Below, one piece after another: positions 1-8,622 of a DNA stretch of 29,010 nt; the first letter of the stretch is position 1, and every line of letters begins with the position of its first letter. A program made the translations under genes and the position numbers. A model generated the notes under the pieces. The model searched no databases. It had not been told where the DNA came from and was given only the letters and a program-made list of their open reading frames with translations. This DNA comes from Thermoactinomyces sp. DSM 45891 (lineage in GTDB: Bacteria; Bacillota; Bacilli; Thermoactinomycetales; Thermoactinomycetaceae). The stretch lies in contig NZ_FPJZ01000005.1 in NCBI RefSeq assembly GCF_900119485.1, positions 98,935-127,944 on the forward strand, read 5' to 3'.

Positions 1-219
1 CGTGAGTTTCGGTCGCCTCCTGGACGTGGGCCACGGTCACCCGCTGGACGTGGGCCACGATCACCGCTTGGACGTGGGCCACGGTCGCCCGCTGGACGTG
101 AACCACGATCGCCCGCTGGACGTGAACTACGGTCGCCACTTGGACGTGGGCCACGGTCGCCCGCTGGACGTGGCCCACGATCACCGCTTGGACGTGGGCC
201 ACGGTCGCCCGCTGGACGC
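1..219 (-). repeat. Nine tandem 24-bp units inside infB
   Basis: Read on the minus strand, the 24-bp unit encodes RPAGDRGP with variants RPSGDRGP, RPSGDRSS, RPAGDRGS and RPGGDRNS. Copies differ mainly at single bases, and the period stays in frame. This makes a basic/acidic, proline- and glycine-rich disordered linker in the IF-2 N-terminal region. More copies may lie beyond the edge. Confidence 0.9.
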
Positions 220-473
220 TGACTACTTTCACTATTATTTCCTTCTGTACTCTTCTGGGTTATTGTCTCTCCCTGAGGCTTGCTCTCGCTTGGTTTTGCG
301 TTTGCTTCCTCTTTTACATTTTTGTTAAATTGCTCCACTTTTTGTATCATTCCTTCGTCCATCACGCTCATGTGATTATTAACTTTCGTATTCATTCTCT
401 CTAGAATCGTGAGAACTTCTTTACTACTCATATTTTGCGCTTTGGCGTATTCATACACACGCATCTTAGCCAT
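1..473 (-). CDS. infB: Translation initiation factor IF-2, N-terminal part (cut by window edge)
   Basis: IF-2 is the GTPase that places initiator tRNA on the ribosome; only its N-terminal 157 codons are here. The protein begins MAKMRVYEYAKAQNMSSKEV, the IF2 N-terminal subdomain of Bacilli, followed by a charged linker and then nine copies of an eight-residue unit RP(A/S)GDR(G/S)P that run to the window edge. The GTPase domains lie outside. The ATG at 473 follows the ylxQ stop by five bases and uses a GGGATG-like ribosome site inside the ylxQ end, so translation is probably coupled. It is the last gene here of the rimP-nusA-ylxR-ylxQ-infB operon. The opposite strand also has a 108-codon open frame over this stretch, which is a shadow of the repeats. 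Confidence 0.93.
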   Translation of the reverse strand, partial: MAKMRVYEYAKAQNMSSKEVLTILERMNTKVNNHMSVMDEGMIQKVEQFNKNVKEEANAKPSESKPQGETITQKSTEGNNSESSQRPAGDRGPRPSGDRGPRPAGDRGPRPSGDRSSRPAGDRGSRPAGDRGPRPSGDRGPRPAGDRGPRPGGDRNS

Positions 474-478
474 CCCAG

Positions 479-781
479 TCATCCCTTTTCAATTGATTCT
501 TGAAGCATTCGGGCAAACCCTGGATCTGTAATTGCTATGACGACACGTTCTGGTTTGCCAATAGCAAGCCCCAACTCCTGTCTTGTACCAAATCGGAGTA
601 GCGGAACTTGATAAGTACTACACTTATCCGTTATCTTCTTCTCTGAATTTTGGGCCGCATCTTGCGAAAGAATCACAAGACGTGCCTTTTTCGATCGTAC
701 TTCTCGCAGGACTAGATCTTCCCCTGACACTACTTTTCCAGCCCTCATTGCTAATCCTAGGCGCTGAGTAAATTTACTCAT
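479..781 (-). CDS. ylxQ: L7Ae-family ribosomal protein YlxQ
   Basis: A 100-aa member of the L7Ae/L30e/S12e RNA-binding fold, usually annotated YlxQ or ribosomal protein L7Ae-like. The start MSKFTQRLGLAMRAGKVVSG shows the typical fold start with the (L/A)xRAGKxxxG segment, followed by the SKKARLVILSQDAA strand-loop. It overlaps the end of ylxR by eight bases through ATGAGTAA, so translation is likely coupled. Position between ylxR and infB is conserved across Bacilli. Family members bind kink-turn RNA; the exact ligand of YlxQ is not settled. Confidence 0.9.
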   Translation of the reverse strand: MSKFTQRLGLAMRAGKVVSGEDLVLREVRSKKARLVILSQDAAQNSEKKITDKCSTYQVPLLRFGTRQELGLAIGKPERVVIAITDPGFARMLQESIEKG

Positions 782-1052
782 CGTGGATCACCGTCTTCGC
801 ATACTCCCGTAACTGATCATACAAAGCTGGATCGATTTGAACCCGTAAAGCTCTCTCAATCGCCTTTCGCTTTTGTGCTAAATCAATATAATCTTCTTTA
901 GCACAAAGATAAGCTCCACGCCCCGATTTTTTACTCGTAGGGTCAATTAGTACTTCATTATCCGGTGTACGAACGATGCGAATGAGACTTTTTTTAGGAA
1001 ACATCTCCTGCGAAGCGATACATTTTCGTAAAGGGATTTTCTTTTGTTTCAA
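774..1052 (-). CDS. ylxR: YlxR family RNA-binding protein (RnpM-type)
   Basis: A 92-aa YlxR/DUF448 protein. The family signature is visible: RKCIASQEMFPKKSLIRIVR near the N-terminus and SGRGAYLC around residues 43-50. In B. subtilis this protein has been described as RnpM, a modulator of RNase P. The start is TTG at 1052, supported by a strong GGGAGGTGG site just upstream; no ATG fits the family N-terminus. It lies 40 bases after nusA and overlaps ylxQ. Confidence 0.9.
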   Translation of the reverse strand: MKQKKIPLRKCIASQEMFPKKSLIRIVRTPDNEVLIDPTSKKSGRGAYLCAKEDYIDLAQKRKAIERALRVQIDPALYDQLREYAKTVIHDE

Positions 1053-1092
1053 ACCCTACCACCTCCCTTATTGAGATCCATGGAGTGGCTCT

Positions 1093-2169
1093 TTATGATT
1101 CTTCAGTCGGCAAATCTAAATCTAATTCAGGATCCGTATCTGCCTCTGATTCACTTTTGATATCAATCTTCCAGTTGGTCAGTTTCGCTGCTAAACGGGC
1201 ATTTTGACCCTCTTTCCCGATAGCTAGTGACAATTGATGATCTGGAACGATCACACGCGCCATTTTTTCTTCTTCGTAGATCGTGACAGAAGTTACCTTG
1301 GAGGGACTAAGAGCATTTGCAACCCACTCATCCATTTCTTCTGACCAACGAACGATATCAATTTTCTCGCCTCGTAGTTCATTTACCACTGTTTGTACAC
1401 GAACCCCTTTGTGACCGACACAAGCACCAACTGGATCCACGTTCGCATCCCTTGAATAAACAGCAATCTTAGAACGGAGGCCCGCCTCTCTAGCAACAGA
1501 ACGAATCTCCACAATTCCTTCAAAAATCTCTGGTACCTCTAATTCAAACAAACGCTTCAACAATCCTGGATGTGTACGTGATACAAAGATTTGCGGTCCC
1601 TTGGTAGATTTCTCCACTTTGGTTACATACGTCTTCACACGATCCCCATGTTTAAAACGTTCGCCGGGCATTGTCTCATTATGTGGAAGAATCGCTTCCA
1701 CCCTACCTAGATCGATATAGTAGTAACGATTATCAGTCCGCTGAACAATCCCTGTCACAATATCATCTTCGCGCTCAATAAAGTTTTGATAAATGATACT
1801 GCGTTCCGCTTCTCGAATTCGTTGTGTAACAACTTGCTTTGCTGTTTGGGCTGCAATCCGTCCAAAATCGGCTGGTGTAACCTCAATTTCAACGATATCC
1901 TCTAATTCGAAAGAAGGATTAATCTCTTTGGCGGCATCAAGAGAAATCTCAAGCCGTGGATCAAGAACATCTTCTACTACATTCTTTCTTGCAAATACAC
2001 GAACCCTTCCTGACATCCGGTCTATATCTACTCGTACATTTTGAGCAGAGTGAAAGTTACGTTTATATCCAGAGATCAGTGCTGCTTCTATCGCTTCGAT
2101 CAAAATATCTTTACTAATTCCTTTTTCTTTCTCTAATTGACCGAGAGCCTCGATGAACTCAGCATTCAT
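1093..2169 (-). CDS. nusA: Transcription termination/antitermination protein NusA
   Basis: NusA binds RNA polymerase and nascent RNA and controls pausing, termination and antitermination. The protein is 358 aa: N-terminal RNAP-binding domain (about 1-125), S1 domain (about 135-200, DDIVTGIVQRTDNRYYYIDLG), KH1 with GACVGHKGVR and KH2 with LAIGKEGQNARLA. The Gram-positive form lacks the acidic repeats of the proteobacterial one. The open frame extends 25 codons further upstream, but ATG 2169 gives the family start MNAEFIEALGQLEKEKGI and follows GGGAGG. It overlaps no neighbour and sits 22 bases after rimP. Confidence 0.95.
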   Translation of the reverse strand: MNAEFIEALGQLEKEKGISKDILIEAIEAALISGYKRNFHSAQNVRVDIDRMSGRVRVFARKNVVEDVLDPRLEISLDAAKEINPSFELEDIVEIEVTPADFGRIAAQTAKQVVTQRIREAERSIIYQNFIEREDDIVTGIVQRTDNRYYYIDLGRVEAILPHNETMPGERFKHGDRVKTYVTKVEKSTKGPQIFVSRTHPGLLKRLFELEVPEIFEGIVEIRSVAREAGLRSKIAVYSRDANVDPVGACVGHKGVRVQTVVNELRGEKIDIVRWSEEMDEWVANALSPSKVTSVTIYEEEKMARVIVPDHQLSLAIGKEGQNARLAAKLTNWKIDIKSESEADTDPELDLDLPTEES

Positions 2170-2191
2170 CGCCTTGGTTCCTCCCTTCGCG

Positions 2192-2659
2192 CTAAAACAC
2201 AATGGCCAGTCTTGCTTTTGCCACTTTACTGCGCGGTATCTCAATTTCTTTTCCTTGAACGTCTACAGTTAAATAGTCAACAGACACTTCTTTTAAAACA
2301 CCTTCAAACGCCTTTGTTCCATCAATCGGTTCGTATGTACTTACAAAAACATTCTTTCCAATCGATTTTTGATAGTCATTTTCTTTTTTCAAAGGACGTT
2401 CCGCTCCTGGAGAGGACACTTCCAATATATATTCTGCCCCTGGTACGGGATCGTGTTCATCAAGAAGAGCGCTTATACACCCACTCGCCCTAGCACAATC
2501 ATCCAGATCGACTCTGCCTTCATCGGTTTTATCTATAAAAACTCGAAGAAAATAGTTAGATCCTTCCTTCTTGTACTCTACTTCAACTACCTCTAATTGA
2601 AGCTCTTCAAGTGCTGGTGTCACTAACTTCTCAACTGTCGCTACGACATGGCGGCTCAA
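2192..2659 (-). CDS. rimP: Ribosome maturation factor RimP
   Basis: RimP helps assemble the 30S subunit. The 155-aa protein shows the conserved LEVSSPGAERPLKK segment and a C-terminal Sm-like domain ending KARLAIVF. The frame allows a TTG at 2665, but that codon touches the GGAGGG ribosome site; TTG 2659 lies six bases from it and yields MSRHVV, matching the usual MSKKV-type start. It heads the rimP-nusA-ylxR-ylxQ-infB transcription unit, which has its own promoter and a structured leader. Confidence 0.93.
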   Translation of the reverse strand: MSRHVVATVEKLVTPALEELQLEVVEVEYKKEGSNYFLRVFIDKTDEGRVDLDDCARASGCISALLDEHDPVPGAEYILEVSSPGAERPLKKENDYQKSIGKNVFVSTYEPIDGTKAFEGVLKEVSVDYLTVDVQGKEIEIPRSKVAKARLAIVF

Positions 2660-2694
2660 AGCCAACCCTCCTTACGCTACTCACAGCTTACTTT

Positions 2695-2739
2695 TTACCC
2701 ACTAGCAAACGTGAAAGAGTGGGTAAGCACCCACTCTTT
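2695..2739 (-). promoter_or_regulatory. rimP leader with two mutually exclusive hairpins
   Basis: On the minus strand, GAAAGAGTGGGT and ACCCACTCTTTC form a perfect 12-bp stem with a GCTT loop (2712-2739). The downstream arm of that stem can instead pair with AGTGGGTAA further on, as TTACCCACT/AGTGGGTAA, a 9-bp stem with a 14-base loop. The two cannot coexist. Neither is followed by a T-run, so this is not a plain terminator. It lies between the promoter and the rimP start. Confidence 0.6.
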
Positions 2740-2776
2740 CCTCATCAGCCGTATCATTCTAAGTATAGCCAATATG

Positions 2777-2806
2777 ATTATATCACAACCATAAAAAGGC
2801 ACGCAA
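2777..2806 (-). promoter_or_regulatory. SigA-type promoter of the rimP-nusA-infB operon
   Basis: TTGCGT (2801-2806), an 18-base spacer, then a perfect TATAAT (2777-2782) on the minus strand. It lies just downstream of the acetyltransferase gene and would start an RNA near 2770 with a leader of about 110 bases. Confidence 0.6.
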
Positions 2807-2812
2807 TCACAA

Positions 2813-3325
2813 TTATCTGACGAGATAGTAGCTCATTAATACCTCATCTGCATACGTTCCATCCTCATATTTCATCGCGCGTGGCCTTTCTCCTATGACT
2901 TGAAATCCGAGCTTTTGATAGACATATATCGCACGATCATTATTCTTTAGTACAGTTAGTTGAATCTCTTCCACTTCATTCTCTTTTGCCCATTCAAACA
3001 ATGTTTCTATTAATTCCGTTCCAACCTTCTGGTTCCAATAAGCCTTACGAACAGCAATCCCCATCGTTCCAATATGGCGGACACGGGATCGCTTAGGACG
3101 ATTGCAATTGAGTGAACCGACAATCTCGCCTTCTATCTCGGCTACAAGTAATACGTTCCCACTTGATTCAAAGCTTTTAATCCAATTCTCTTCCGAAGAC
3201 ACATCTTCAGCTTTCATCTCTTCTGGCGTTATGATGAGGAAAGGAGACTCTTCTGCTATATTCAGACCATAATCTAATAATCTCTCTGCATCCGAAACGT
3301 GTGCCTTGCGAATGATTAATTCCAC
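2813..3325 (-). CDS. GNAT family N-acetyltransferase
   Basis: A 170-aa single-domain acetyltransferase that uses acetyl-CoA; the substrate cannot be told from the sequence. Motif A is seen around VRKAYWNQKVGTELIETL, where the usual R/QxxGxG/A loop appears as NQKVGT. Motif B is seen in NNDRAIYVYQKLGF, typical of the RimI/YhhY-like group. GTG 3325 is chosen because AAAGGAG lies eight bases upstream. The gene has its own promoter and follows the proS terminator, so it is a separate unit. It occupies the place where polC stands in B. subtilis. Confidence 0.85.
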   Translation of the reverse strand: MELIIRKAHVSDAERLLDYGLNIAEESPFLIITPEEMKAEDVSSEENWIKSFESSGNVLLVAEIEGEIVGSLNCNRPKRSRVRHIGTMGIAVRKAYWNQKVGTELIETLFEWAKENEVEEIQLTVLKNNDRAIYVYQKLGFQVIGERPRAMKYEDGTYADEVLMSYYLVR

Positions 3326-3365
3326 CCATAGAGCTCCTTTCTTCTAAAATAGATAAATTTCATTT

Positions 3366-3394
3366 ATTCTATCCTACAAGTGCAGCCGACACAA
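3366..3394 (-). promoter_or_regulatory. SigA-type promoter of the GNAT gene
   Basis: TTGTGT (3389-3394), 17-base spacer, TAGAAT (3366-3371) on the minus strand, about 40 bases before the GTG start. Confidence 0.6.
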
Positions 3395-3451
3395 GACCGA
3401 TTTGAATGCTTCGCGAATCAGGAAAGCACTTCTTACAATGTATTTCAAAAT

Positions 3452-3501
3452 AAAAAGCTAACGGGTTGATAATGAACTGCACCCCAATCGTTAGCTTTTT
3501 T
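3452..3501 (-). terminator. Intrinsic terminator after proS
   Basis: A 12-bp stem AAAAAGCTAACG/CGTTAGCTTTTT with a 25-base loop; T-runs occur on both strands, so it could work in both directions. It ends the upstream rseP-proS transcription. Confidence 0.75.
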
Positions 3502-3518
3502 ATTTTAATTATATCTCG

Positions 3519-5231
3519 TTACGTTCGATCTGCCTTTTCTAACCATTCAGGAACCAAGTTTCTAATCTCTGAAAGCGATACTTCTTCACTATGTCCGGTA
3601 CGGCGAGCTTTCATCTCCACCACACCGTTCTCAGCTTTGGATCCCACAATTACACGAACTGGGATACCTAGTAGATCGGCATCTTTAAACTTCACACCAG
3701 CACGTTCGAAACGATCATCGAATAATACTTCGATTTTCATTGAGCGCAGCTCTTCGTATAGTTTCTCCGCTGCTTCGCGTTGTGCCTCATCTTTCATATT
3801 AACCGCAATTAAATGAACATGGAAAGGGGCAATGGAGACAGGCCAAATAATTCCATTTTCATCATGATGCTGCTCGACTACGGAAGCCATAGCCCGAGAA
3901 ATACCAATTCCATAGCAACCCATAATTACCGATTGTTCTTTGCCATTTTGATCAAGGAAGTTGGCTTTCATAGCATCACTATACTTTGTACCTAACTTAA
4001 AGATATGTCCGATTTCAATTCCTTTTACTAGTTTGATCCCCTCTCCACAACGTGGGCAGGCATCTCCTTCTTGGATATTGCGAAGGTCTACATAGTGATC
4101 GACATCGAAATCGCGTCCAGCTTTCACATGGAGAAGATGTGCATCTTTTTCATTCGCTCCTACTACCATGTCTGAAAGCCCTTGAATCGCTTGATCTGCT
4201 AGAATGATTACCTTTTCCTGAAGAGAAATAGGACCTACATAGCCTGGGGTTGTTCCTGTAACTCGATGTACCGTTGCTTCGTCTGCCAATCCGACTACCG
4301 TTGCATCGAGGAAGTTTTTGATTTTCACTTCATTCACTTCATGATCGCCACGGACCAAAACGAGTACAGGCTTCTCTTCCACCATAAAGAGTAAGCTCTT
4401 TACAAGTTGGCTTGGATTGATTTGAAGGAAGTCAGCCACTTCTTGAATGGAACCTTTTCCTGGCGTGGCTACTTTCTCCATTATGCTTGCCTCTGTAGAG
4501 GAAGTCACAAATTTACCTACGACTTCTGCCATTTCGATGTTAGCCGAATAATCACAGGACTCACAGATCGCAACGTAGTCTTCACCCGCAGAAGATAACG
4601 CCATAAATTCATGTGTTCCCTTACCACCAATAGCACCAGAATCCGCCTCTACAGCGCGGAAATCCATTCCTAGGCGAGTAAAGATATTCGTATAAGCACG
4701 ATACATATCTTCATAAGTCCCATCAAGCGAGTCACGATCTGCGTGGAATGAATACGCATCTTTCATCAGAAACTCACGACCGCGAAGTAGACCAGAACGA
4801 GGTCTACGCTCATCGCGAAACTTGGTTTGAATTTGATAAAGCGTAGCAGGAAGCTTTTTATAAGAGTTAATCTCACTGCGTACAATATCCGTAACCGTTT
4901 CTTCATGCGTAGGTCCTAAGATAAAGGAACGTTCATGGCGATCCTGCAACCTTACGAGGTCAGGACCATAGGTTTCGTAACGGCCAGATTCCTCCCAAAG
5001 CTCAGCCGGATTAAGCGCAGGCATTAATAGCTCCTGCCCTCCGATCTCGTCCATCTCTTCCCGTACAATTTGTTCCACTTTATTTAGTACACGTTTACCA
5101 AGAGGGAGATAATTATAAATCCCAGCCGCTAATTGGCGAATAAAGCCTGCACGCAATAACAGCTGGTGGCTGACCATCTCAGCTTCTCCTACCGTACGAA
5201 GGGTAGGGATTAAGGCATGTTGTTGTCTCAT
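3519..5231 (-). CDS. proS: Prolyl-tRNA synthetase, bacterial type with editing domain
   Basis: Charges tRNA-Pro with proline; class II synthetase. The 570-aa protein has motif 1 near the N-terminus, motif 2 with FRDERRPRSGLLRGREFLMK, the bacterial INS editing insertion (about 230-390, which hydrolyses Ala-tRNA-Pro), motif 3 in GCYGIGISRAM, and a C-terminal anticodon-binding domain (PFHVHLIAVN). ATG 5231 is chosen over the frame's earlier start at 5267: it follows GAGGGG by six bases and gives the family start MRQQHALIPTLR. It follows rseP. In B. subtilis polC would come next; here a terminator and an acetyltransferase do. Confidence 0.96.
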   Translation of the reverse strand: MRQQHALIPTLRTVGEAEMVSHQLLLRAGFIRQLAAGIYNYLPLGKRVLNKVEQIVREEMDEIGGQELLMPALNPAELWEESGRYETYGPDLVRLQDRHERSFILGPTHEETVTDIVRSEINSYKKLPATLYQIQTKFRDERRPRSGLLRGREFLMKDAYSFHADRDSLDGTYEDMYRAYTNIFTRLGMDFRAVEADSGAIGGKGTHEFMALSSAGEDYVAICESCDYSANIEMAEVVGKFVTSSTEASIMEKVATPGKGSIQEVADFLQINPSQLVKSLLFMVEEKPVLVLVRGDHEVNEVKIKNFLDATVVGLADEATVHRVTGTTPGYVGPISLQEKVIILADQAIQGLSDMVVGANEKDAHLLHVKAGRDFDVDHYVDLRNIQEGDACPRCGEGIKLVKGIEIGHIFKLGTKYSDAMKANFLDQNGKEQSVIMGCYGIGISRAMASVVEQHHDENGIIWPVSIAPFHVHLIAVNMKDEAQREAAEKLYEELRSMKIEVLFDDRFERAGVKFKDADLLGIPVRVIVGSKAENGVVEMKARRTGHSEEVSLSEIRNLVPEWLEKADRT

Positions 5232-5278
5232 GAAATTCCCCTCTATTTCTACTATTCTCTTGTTCAATCATACAAGGA

Positions 5279-5306
5279 GGGATGTGAGCACTAGACCCAC
5301 ATCCCT
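5279..5306 (-). other. Hairpin between rseP and proS
   Basis: GGGATGTG/CACATCCC stem with a loop of about 12 bases. No T-run follows, so an RNA-processing or stabilising hairpin is more likely than a terminator. Confidence 0.4.
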
Positions 5307-5317
5307 AGGATTTTCGT

Positions 5318-6607
5318 CTATTTAAAGACTAATTTTACTATATCGTTATAAGTCACGACAAGCATCAACATCATTAATAGTGCAAATCCTATAAAATGGA
5401 CCATACTCTCGATGTTCGGACTAACTGGGCGTCCTCGAAGTGCCTCGATTCCAATAAACAGAAGTCGACTACCATCTAGCGCTGGTATAGGCAGGAGATT
5501 AAACAATCCAAGGTTTAAGCTGAGAATGGCCATCCATTTAATTACGATATCAATACCCTGTTGCGCGGCTTGTCCCGTAATCGTTCCCATCTGGATCGGA
5601 CCACCTAAGTTTTCTAGTGATAGCTGAAAGGTAAACAATTTATAAAAACCATCACCAATCACTTTGATCCAATCATATGTAAGAGTAAAGCCACCACCCA
5701 CAATTTCCCCAATCGTAGCAGGTCGCTTCCCCTTCTCACTATTAAAATCAATTCCGACTTGATAAATCACATCTCCGCTTTGGGTGACTTTTTTCTCTGG
5801 TTGGAGTGGGATCTCTAACTGTTGACCACTCCGGTCGACAGTTAGCTTTACTTCACTTCCTTGGGACTCTAAAATTTGATACTTGAACATATCAAAAGTA
5901 GGGACATCTTTTCCATTAATCTTGGTAATAATGTCACCAGATTCGATTCCCGCAGCTGCACTTGGGCTACCTGCTACTGTTTTCTCAACATACAGCCTAT
6001 GTTCGACGCCAGTCATTCCAATATAGATCGCAAATAAGATCACTGTTAAAATAATATTGAAAACAGGTCCAGCTAAGATCGCCAATGCCTTTTGTCCAGC
6101 TGTTTTGGAACCGAATTGACGATCCCAAGGTGCAATCTGTGTATTATTTTTCTCGTCAAAATGAAGAAACATTTTAGGATCAAGCTCATAACGAGTTTCG
6201 TTTCCTTCTTCATTTTCGAGAACAACATATAGTTTTCGTTCTAAATCAATCTCTACCACTCGTCCTGCCACTACATTACCTGTGGAGTGATCGGGCTCAT
6301 AGAGATACATATGATCCAATTTCCCCTGCTCATTTACAGAGGCATATACATGTGCTCCCGCTTTTACTTCAACTGTTTCTGGATCTTCTCCAGCCATGCG
6401 AACATATCCACCTAGCGGTAAAAGCCGAATTGAATACAGAGTTTCTCCTCTACGCCAAGAGAAAATTTTGGAACCGAAACCAATGGCAAATTCGCGCACC
6501 AAGATTCCAGCACGCTTCGCAAGAAGAAAATGCCCTAATTCATGAATAAACACTAATAAGCTGAGTACAGGGATAAAGACCGCAACATAATACAAAAAAT
6601 TTCCCAT
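5318..6607 (-). CDS. rseP: Site-2 intramembrane zinc metalloprotease RseP/RasP
   Basis: Cuts membrane-spanning segments of anti-sigma factors and signal-peptide remnants (RasP in B. subtilis). The 429-aa protein starts in a membrane segment carrying HELGH at residues 22-26, the zinc and catalytic residues. It has a GxG loop region, a PDZ domain (about 210-290, with AGIESGDIITKING), and the second metal motif NLLPIPALDG near 375, followed by the last membrane helices. The stretch from about 80 to 160 before the second helix is the variable insertion common in Bacillales. It lies 18 bases after dxr, in the conserved dxr-rseP-proS order. Confidence 0.95.
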   Translation of the reverse strand: MGNFLYYVAVFIPVLSLLVFIHELGHFLLAKRAGILVREFAIGFGSKIFSWRRGETLYSIRLLPLGGYVRMAGEDPETVEVKAGAHVYASVNEQGKLDHMYLYEPDHSTGNVVAGRVVEIDLERKLYVVLENEEGNETRYELDPKMFLHFDEKNNTQIAPWDRQFGSKTAGQKALAILAGPVFNIILTVILFAIYIGMTGVEHRLYVEKTVAGSPSAAAGIESGDIITKINGKDVPTFDMFKYQILESQGSEVKLTVDRSGQQLEIPLQPEKKVTQSGDVIYQVGIDFNSEKGKRPATIGEIVGGGFTLTYDWIKVIGDGFYKLFTFQLSLENLGGPIQMGTITGQAAQQGIDIVIKWMAILSLNLGLFNLLPIPALDGSRLLFIGIEALRGRPVSPNIESMVHFIGFALLMMLMLVVTYNDIVKLVFK

Positions 6608-6625
6608 CGTTTCACTCCTTATGTT

Positions 6626-7786
6626 CTAACCGAGAACAGGGGTTATTTGACTCGCAGCAAATTTCCTTGCCCAACTATCTGCCTCTTCAATTTCCTCTAA
6701 AGTAGGATCCGCACTACTTTGATGAGATTCGAGTGTAAGCTCTACGATTCGATCAATCGCTAAAAACGGAATTTCATTACGTAAAAAACGAGCCACAGCA
6801 ACCTCATTTGCTGCATTTAATACAGTAGGCATTGTTCCACCTGCTCGTCCTGCTTCAAAAGCTAGGCGAAGAGCCACATATCGATCGAAATCCATCTCTC
6901 GAAAATCTAATGTTGCAATCTTGGCCAAATCCAGCTTAGTGGTTTGAACAGGGAGTCGATTTGGAAATGTAAGCGCATACTGGATTGGCACTTTCATATC
7001 AGGTGTACCTAGTTGCGCCATAACCGCTCCATCTCGAAACTCAACCAATGAGTGGATGATACTTTGCGGGTGCAACAATACATTAATTTTGTCATAGTCA
7101 AACCCAAATAACCAGTGTGCTTCAATTACCTCGAGGCCTTTGTTCATCATCGTCGCAGAATCAATCGTTATTTTCGCACCCATCGACCAGTTCGGATGTT
7201 TTAACGCATCCTCAACAGTGACATTACTTAATTCTATCCGGGACCGATCGCGAAAAGAGCCTCCGGAAGCAGTGATGATAAGACGTTCTACATCCGACAT
7301 ACTCTCTCCGTTTAAACACTGAAAAATAGCAGAATGTTCGCTATCGATAGGTAATAGAGGAACATTTGCTTTCTGGGCCTCTGTTGTTACAATGTGTCCA
7401 GCCGTTACGAGTGTTTCTTTATTCGCAAGACCGATCTTTTTTCCCGCTTGAATAGCTGCTAAGGTAGGACGAAGTCCTTGGCTACCAACCAAAGCAGATA
7501 CCAGGTATGTAGCCTCTGGGTGGGTTGCTACTTCAAGCAACCCTTCCTCTCCCCAGAGTACTTGTACATCAGACCTTACTTCTGCTTGAACACGCTCCGC
7601 TGCCTCGCGGGAAGACATCGAAACGACTTTCGGATGAAATTCACGAATTTGCTTAATCATCAACTCTACATTTGTTCCCGCTGAAAGAGAAATCACTTCA
7701 AACTCTTCACGTTGTCCACGTACTACTTCTAGTGTACTAGTCCCGATAGAGCCTGTAGAACCAAGTATCGCTAGTTTTTCTGACAT
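6626..7786 (-). CDS. dxr: 1-deoxy-D-xylulose 5-phosphate reductoisomerase
   Basis: Converts DXP to 2-C-methyl-D-erythritol 4-phosphate with NADPH, the committed step of the MEP isoprenoid pathway. The 386-aa protein has the N-terminal nucleotide-binding GSTGSIG (residues 9-15), the NKETLVTAG segment, and the catalytic-loop regions EHSAIFQCL and SASGGSFRDR. The C-terminal domain contains DFREMDFDRYVALRLAFEAG. It sits between cdsA and rseP, near uppS, which uses isoprenoid product for undecaprenyl synthesis. Confidence 0.96.
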   Translation of the reverse strand: MSEKLAILGSTGSIGTSTLEVVRGQREEFEVISLSAGTNVELMIKQIREFHPKVVSMSSREAAERVQAEVRSDVQVLWGEEGLLEVATHPEATYLVSALVGSQGLRPTLAAIQAGKKIGLANKETLVTAGHIVTTEAQKANVPLLPIDSEHSAIFQCLNGESMSDVERLIITASGGSFRDRSRIELSNVTVEDALKHPNWSMGAKITIDSATMMNKGLEVIEAHWLFGFDYDKINVLLHPQSIIHSLVEFRDGAVMAQLGTPDMKVPIQYALTFPNRLPVQTTKLDLAKIATLDFREMDFDRYVALRLAFEAGRAGGTMPTVLNAANEVAVARFLRNEIPFLAIDRIVELTLESHQSSADPTLEEIEEADSWARKFAASQITPVLG

Positions 7787-7805
7787 AAAAGAGACCCCTC
7801 TTTCT

Positions 7806-8603
7806 TTATAAAACCTCGATTAATCGTAAGACAACGAAGGTGAAAATCAGACTATCAAATCGATCAAATACTCCGCCATGACCAGGTAAAATGGTCCCTG
7901 AGTCCTTCACACCCATTGTTCTCTTAATCGCTGATTCAACCAAATCCCCAAACTGGCCAACTAAAGAAATAATAATACCTAATCCAATGAGAGTGGGAAT
8001 TTGTCCGAAATTACAGCACAAACCGATCACTAGAGTTAACAAAGTACCAACAAAAACACCACCGAGCGAGCCTTCAATTGTTTTATTGGGGCTAATGGCA
8101 GGCCACAATTTACGCTTACCAAATCGTTTTCCCACAAAATAAGCGCCTGAATCACTTGCCCACGTAGTAAATAGAACCATTAATGTTAATGCAAGTCCCT
8201 TTTCTTGCCAAATCGTTTCAATCATAATCGCAAATCCATACCCAATATAAAGTGCACCTAATGATAGATACGAAATATGATCGATCGTAACCTTGTTTTT
8301 ACTTAACACGATTAAAACAAAAAAGAGGACAATCCCCAGCAACCACAAATTAGGAAATGCTAGAATGGAAGGGACGGGGATTTTTAGAAAAACAGACACA
8401 CTATTCCATAAGATAGACCAAACTAATAAGAGTCCTAATAGTACATGCGGAGCCTTCCAATGACCTAGCTTCATCTGTGCAAATTCGAGAAAGCTAATTG
8501 TAGCGAGTACTGCTAGTAGCCCCGAGTACCATGGAGCCCCTAAGAATAATAGAGCCAGGTACGCGATCGCTCCCAAAACTCCTGTTAATACACGTTGTTT
8601 CAT
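7806..8603 (-). CDS. cdsA: Phosphatidate cytidylyltransferase (CDP-diacylglycerol synthase)
   Basis: Makes CDP-diacylglycerol from phosphatidic acid and CTP, the branch point for phospholipids. The 265-aa membrane protein has about eight hydrophobic helices and the C-terminal family signature: SAIKRTMGVKDSGTILPGHGG followed by FDRFDS, with the metal-binding aspartates. SPNKTIEGSLGG in the middle is the second conserved block. It follows uppS by 19 bases. Confidence 0.95.
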   Translation of the reverse strand: MKQRVLTGVLGAIAYLALLFLGAPWYSGLLAVLATISFLEFAQMKLGHWKAPHVLLGLLLVWSILWNSVSVFLKIPVPSILAFPNLWLLGIVLFFVLIVLSKNKVTIDHISYLSLGALYIGYGFAIMIETIWQEKGLALTLMVLFTTWASDSGAYFVGKRFGKRKLWPAISPNKTIEGSLGGVFVGTLLTLVIGLCCNFGQIPTLIGLGIIISLVGQFGDLVESAIKRTMGVKDSGTILPGHGGVFDRFDSLIFTFVVLRLIEVL

Positions 8604-8622
8604 TTGCGTTCTCCTTGTTTAA

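Noticed and set aside
1..219. CRISPR-like array
   Set aside because: The units are contiguous 24-bp coding repeats without spacers and stay in the infB frame.
2..328. 108-codon plus-strand ORF with repeated LDVGHGRP
   Set aside because: It is the antisense reading of the infB octapeptide repeats; the minus-strand frame gives a clear IF-2 start and continues the operon.
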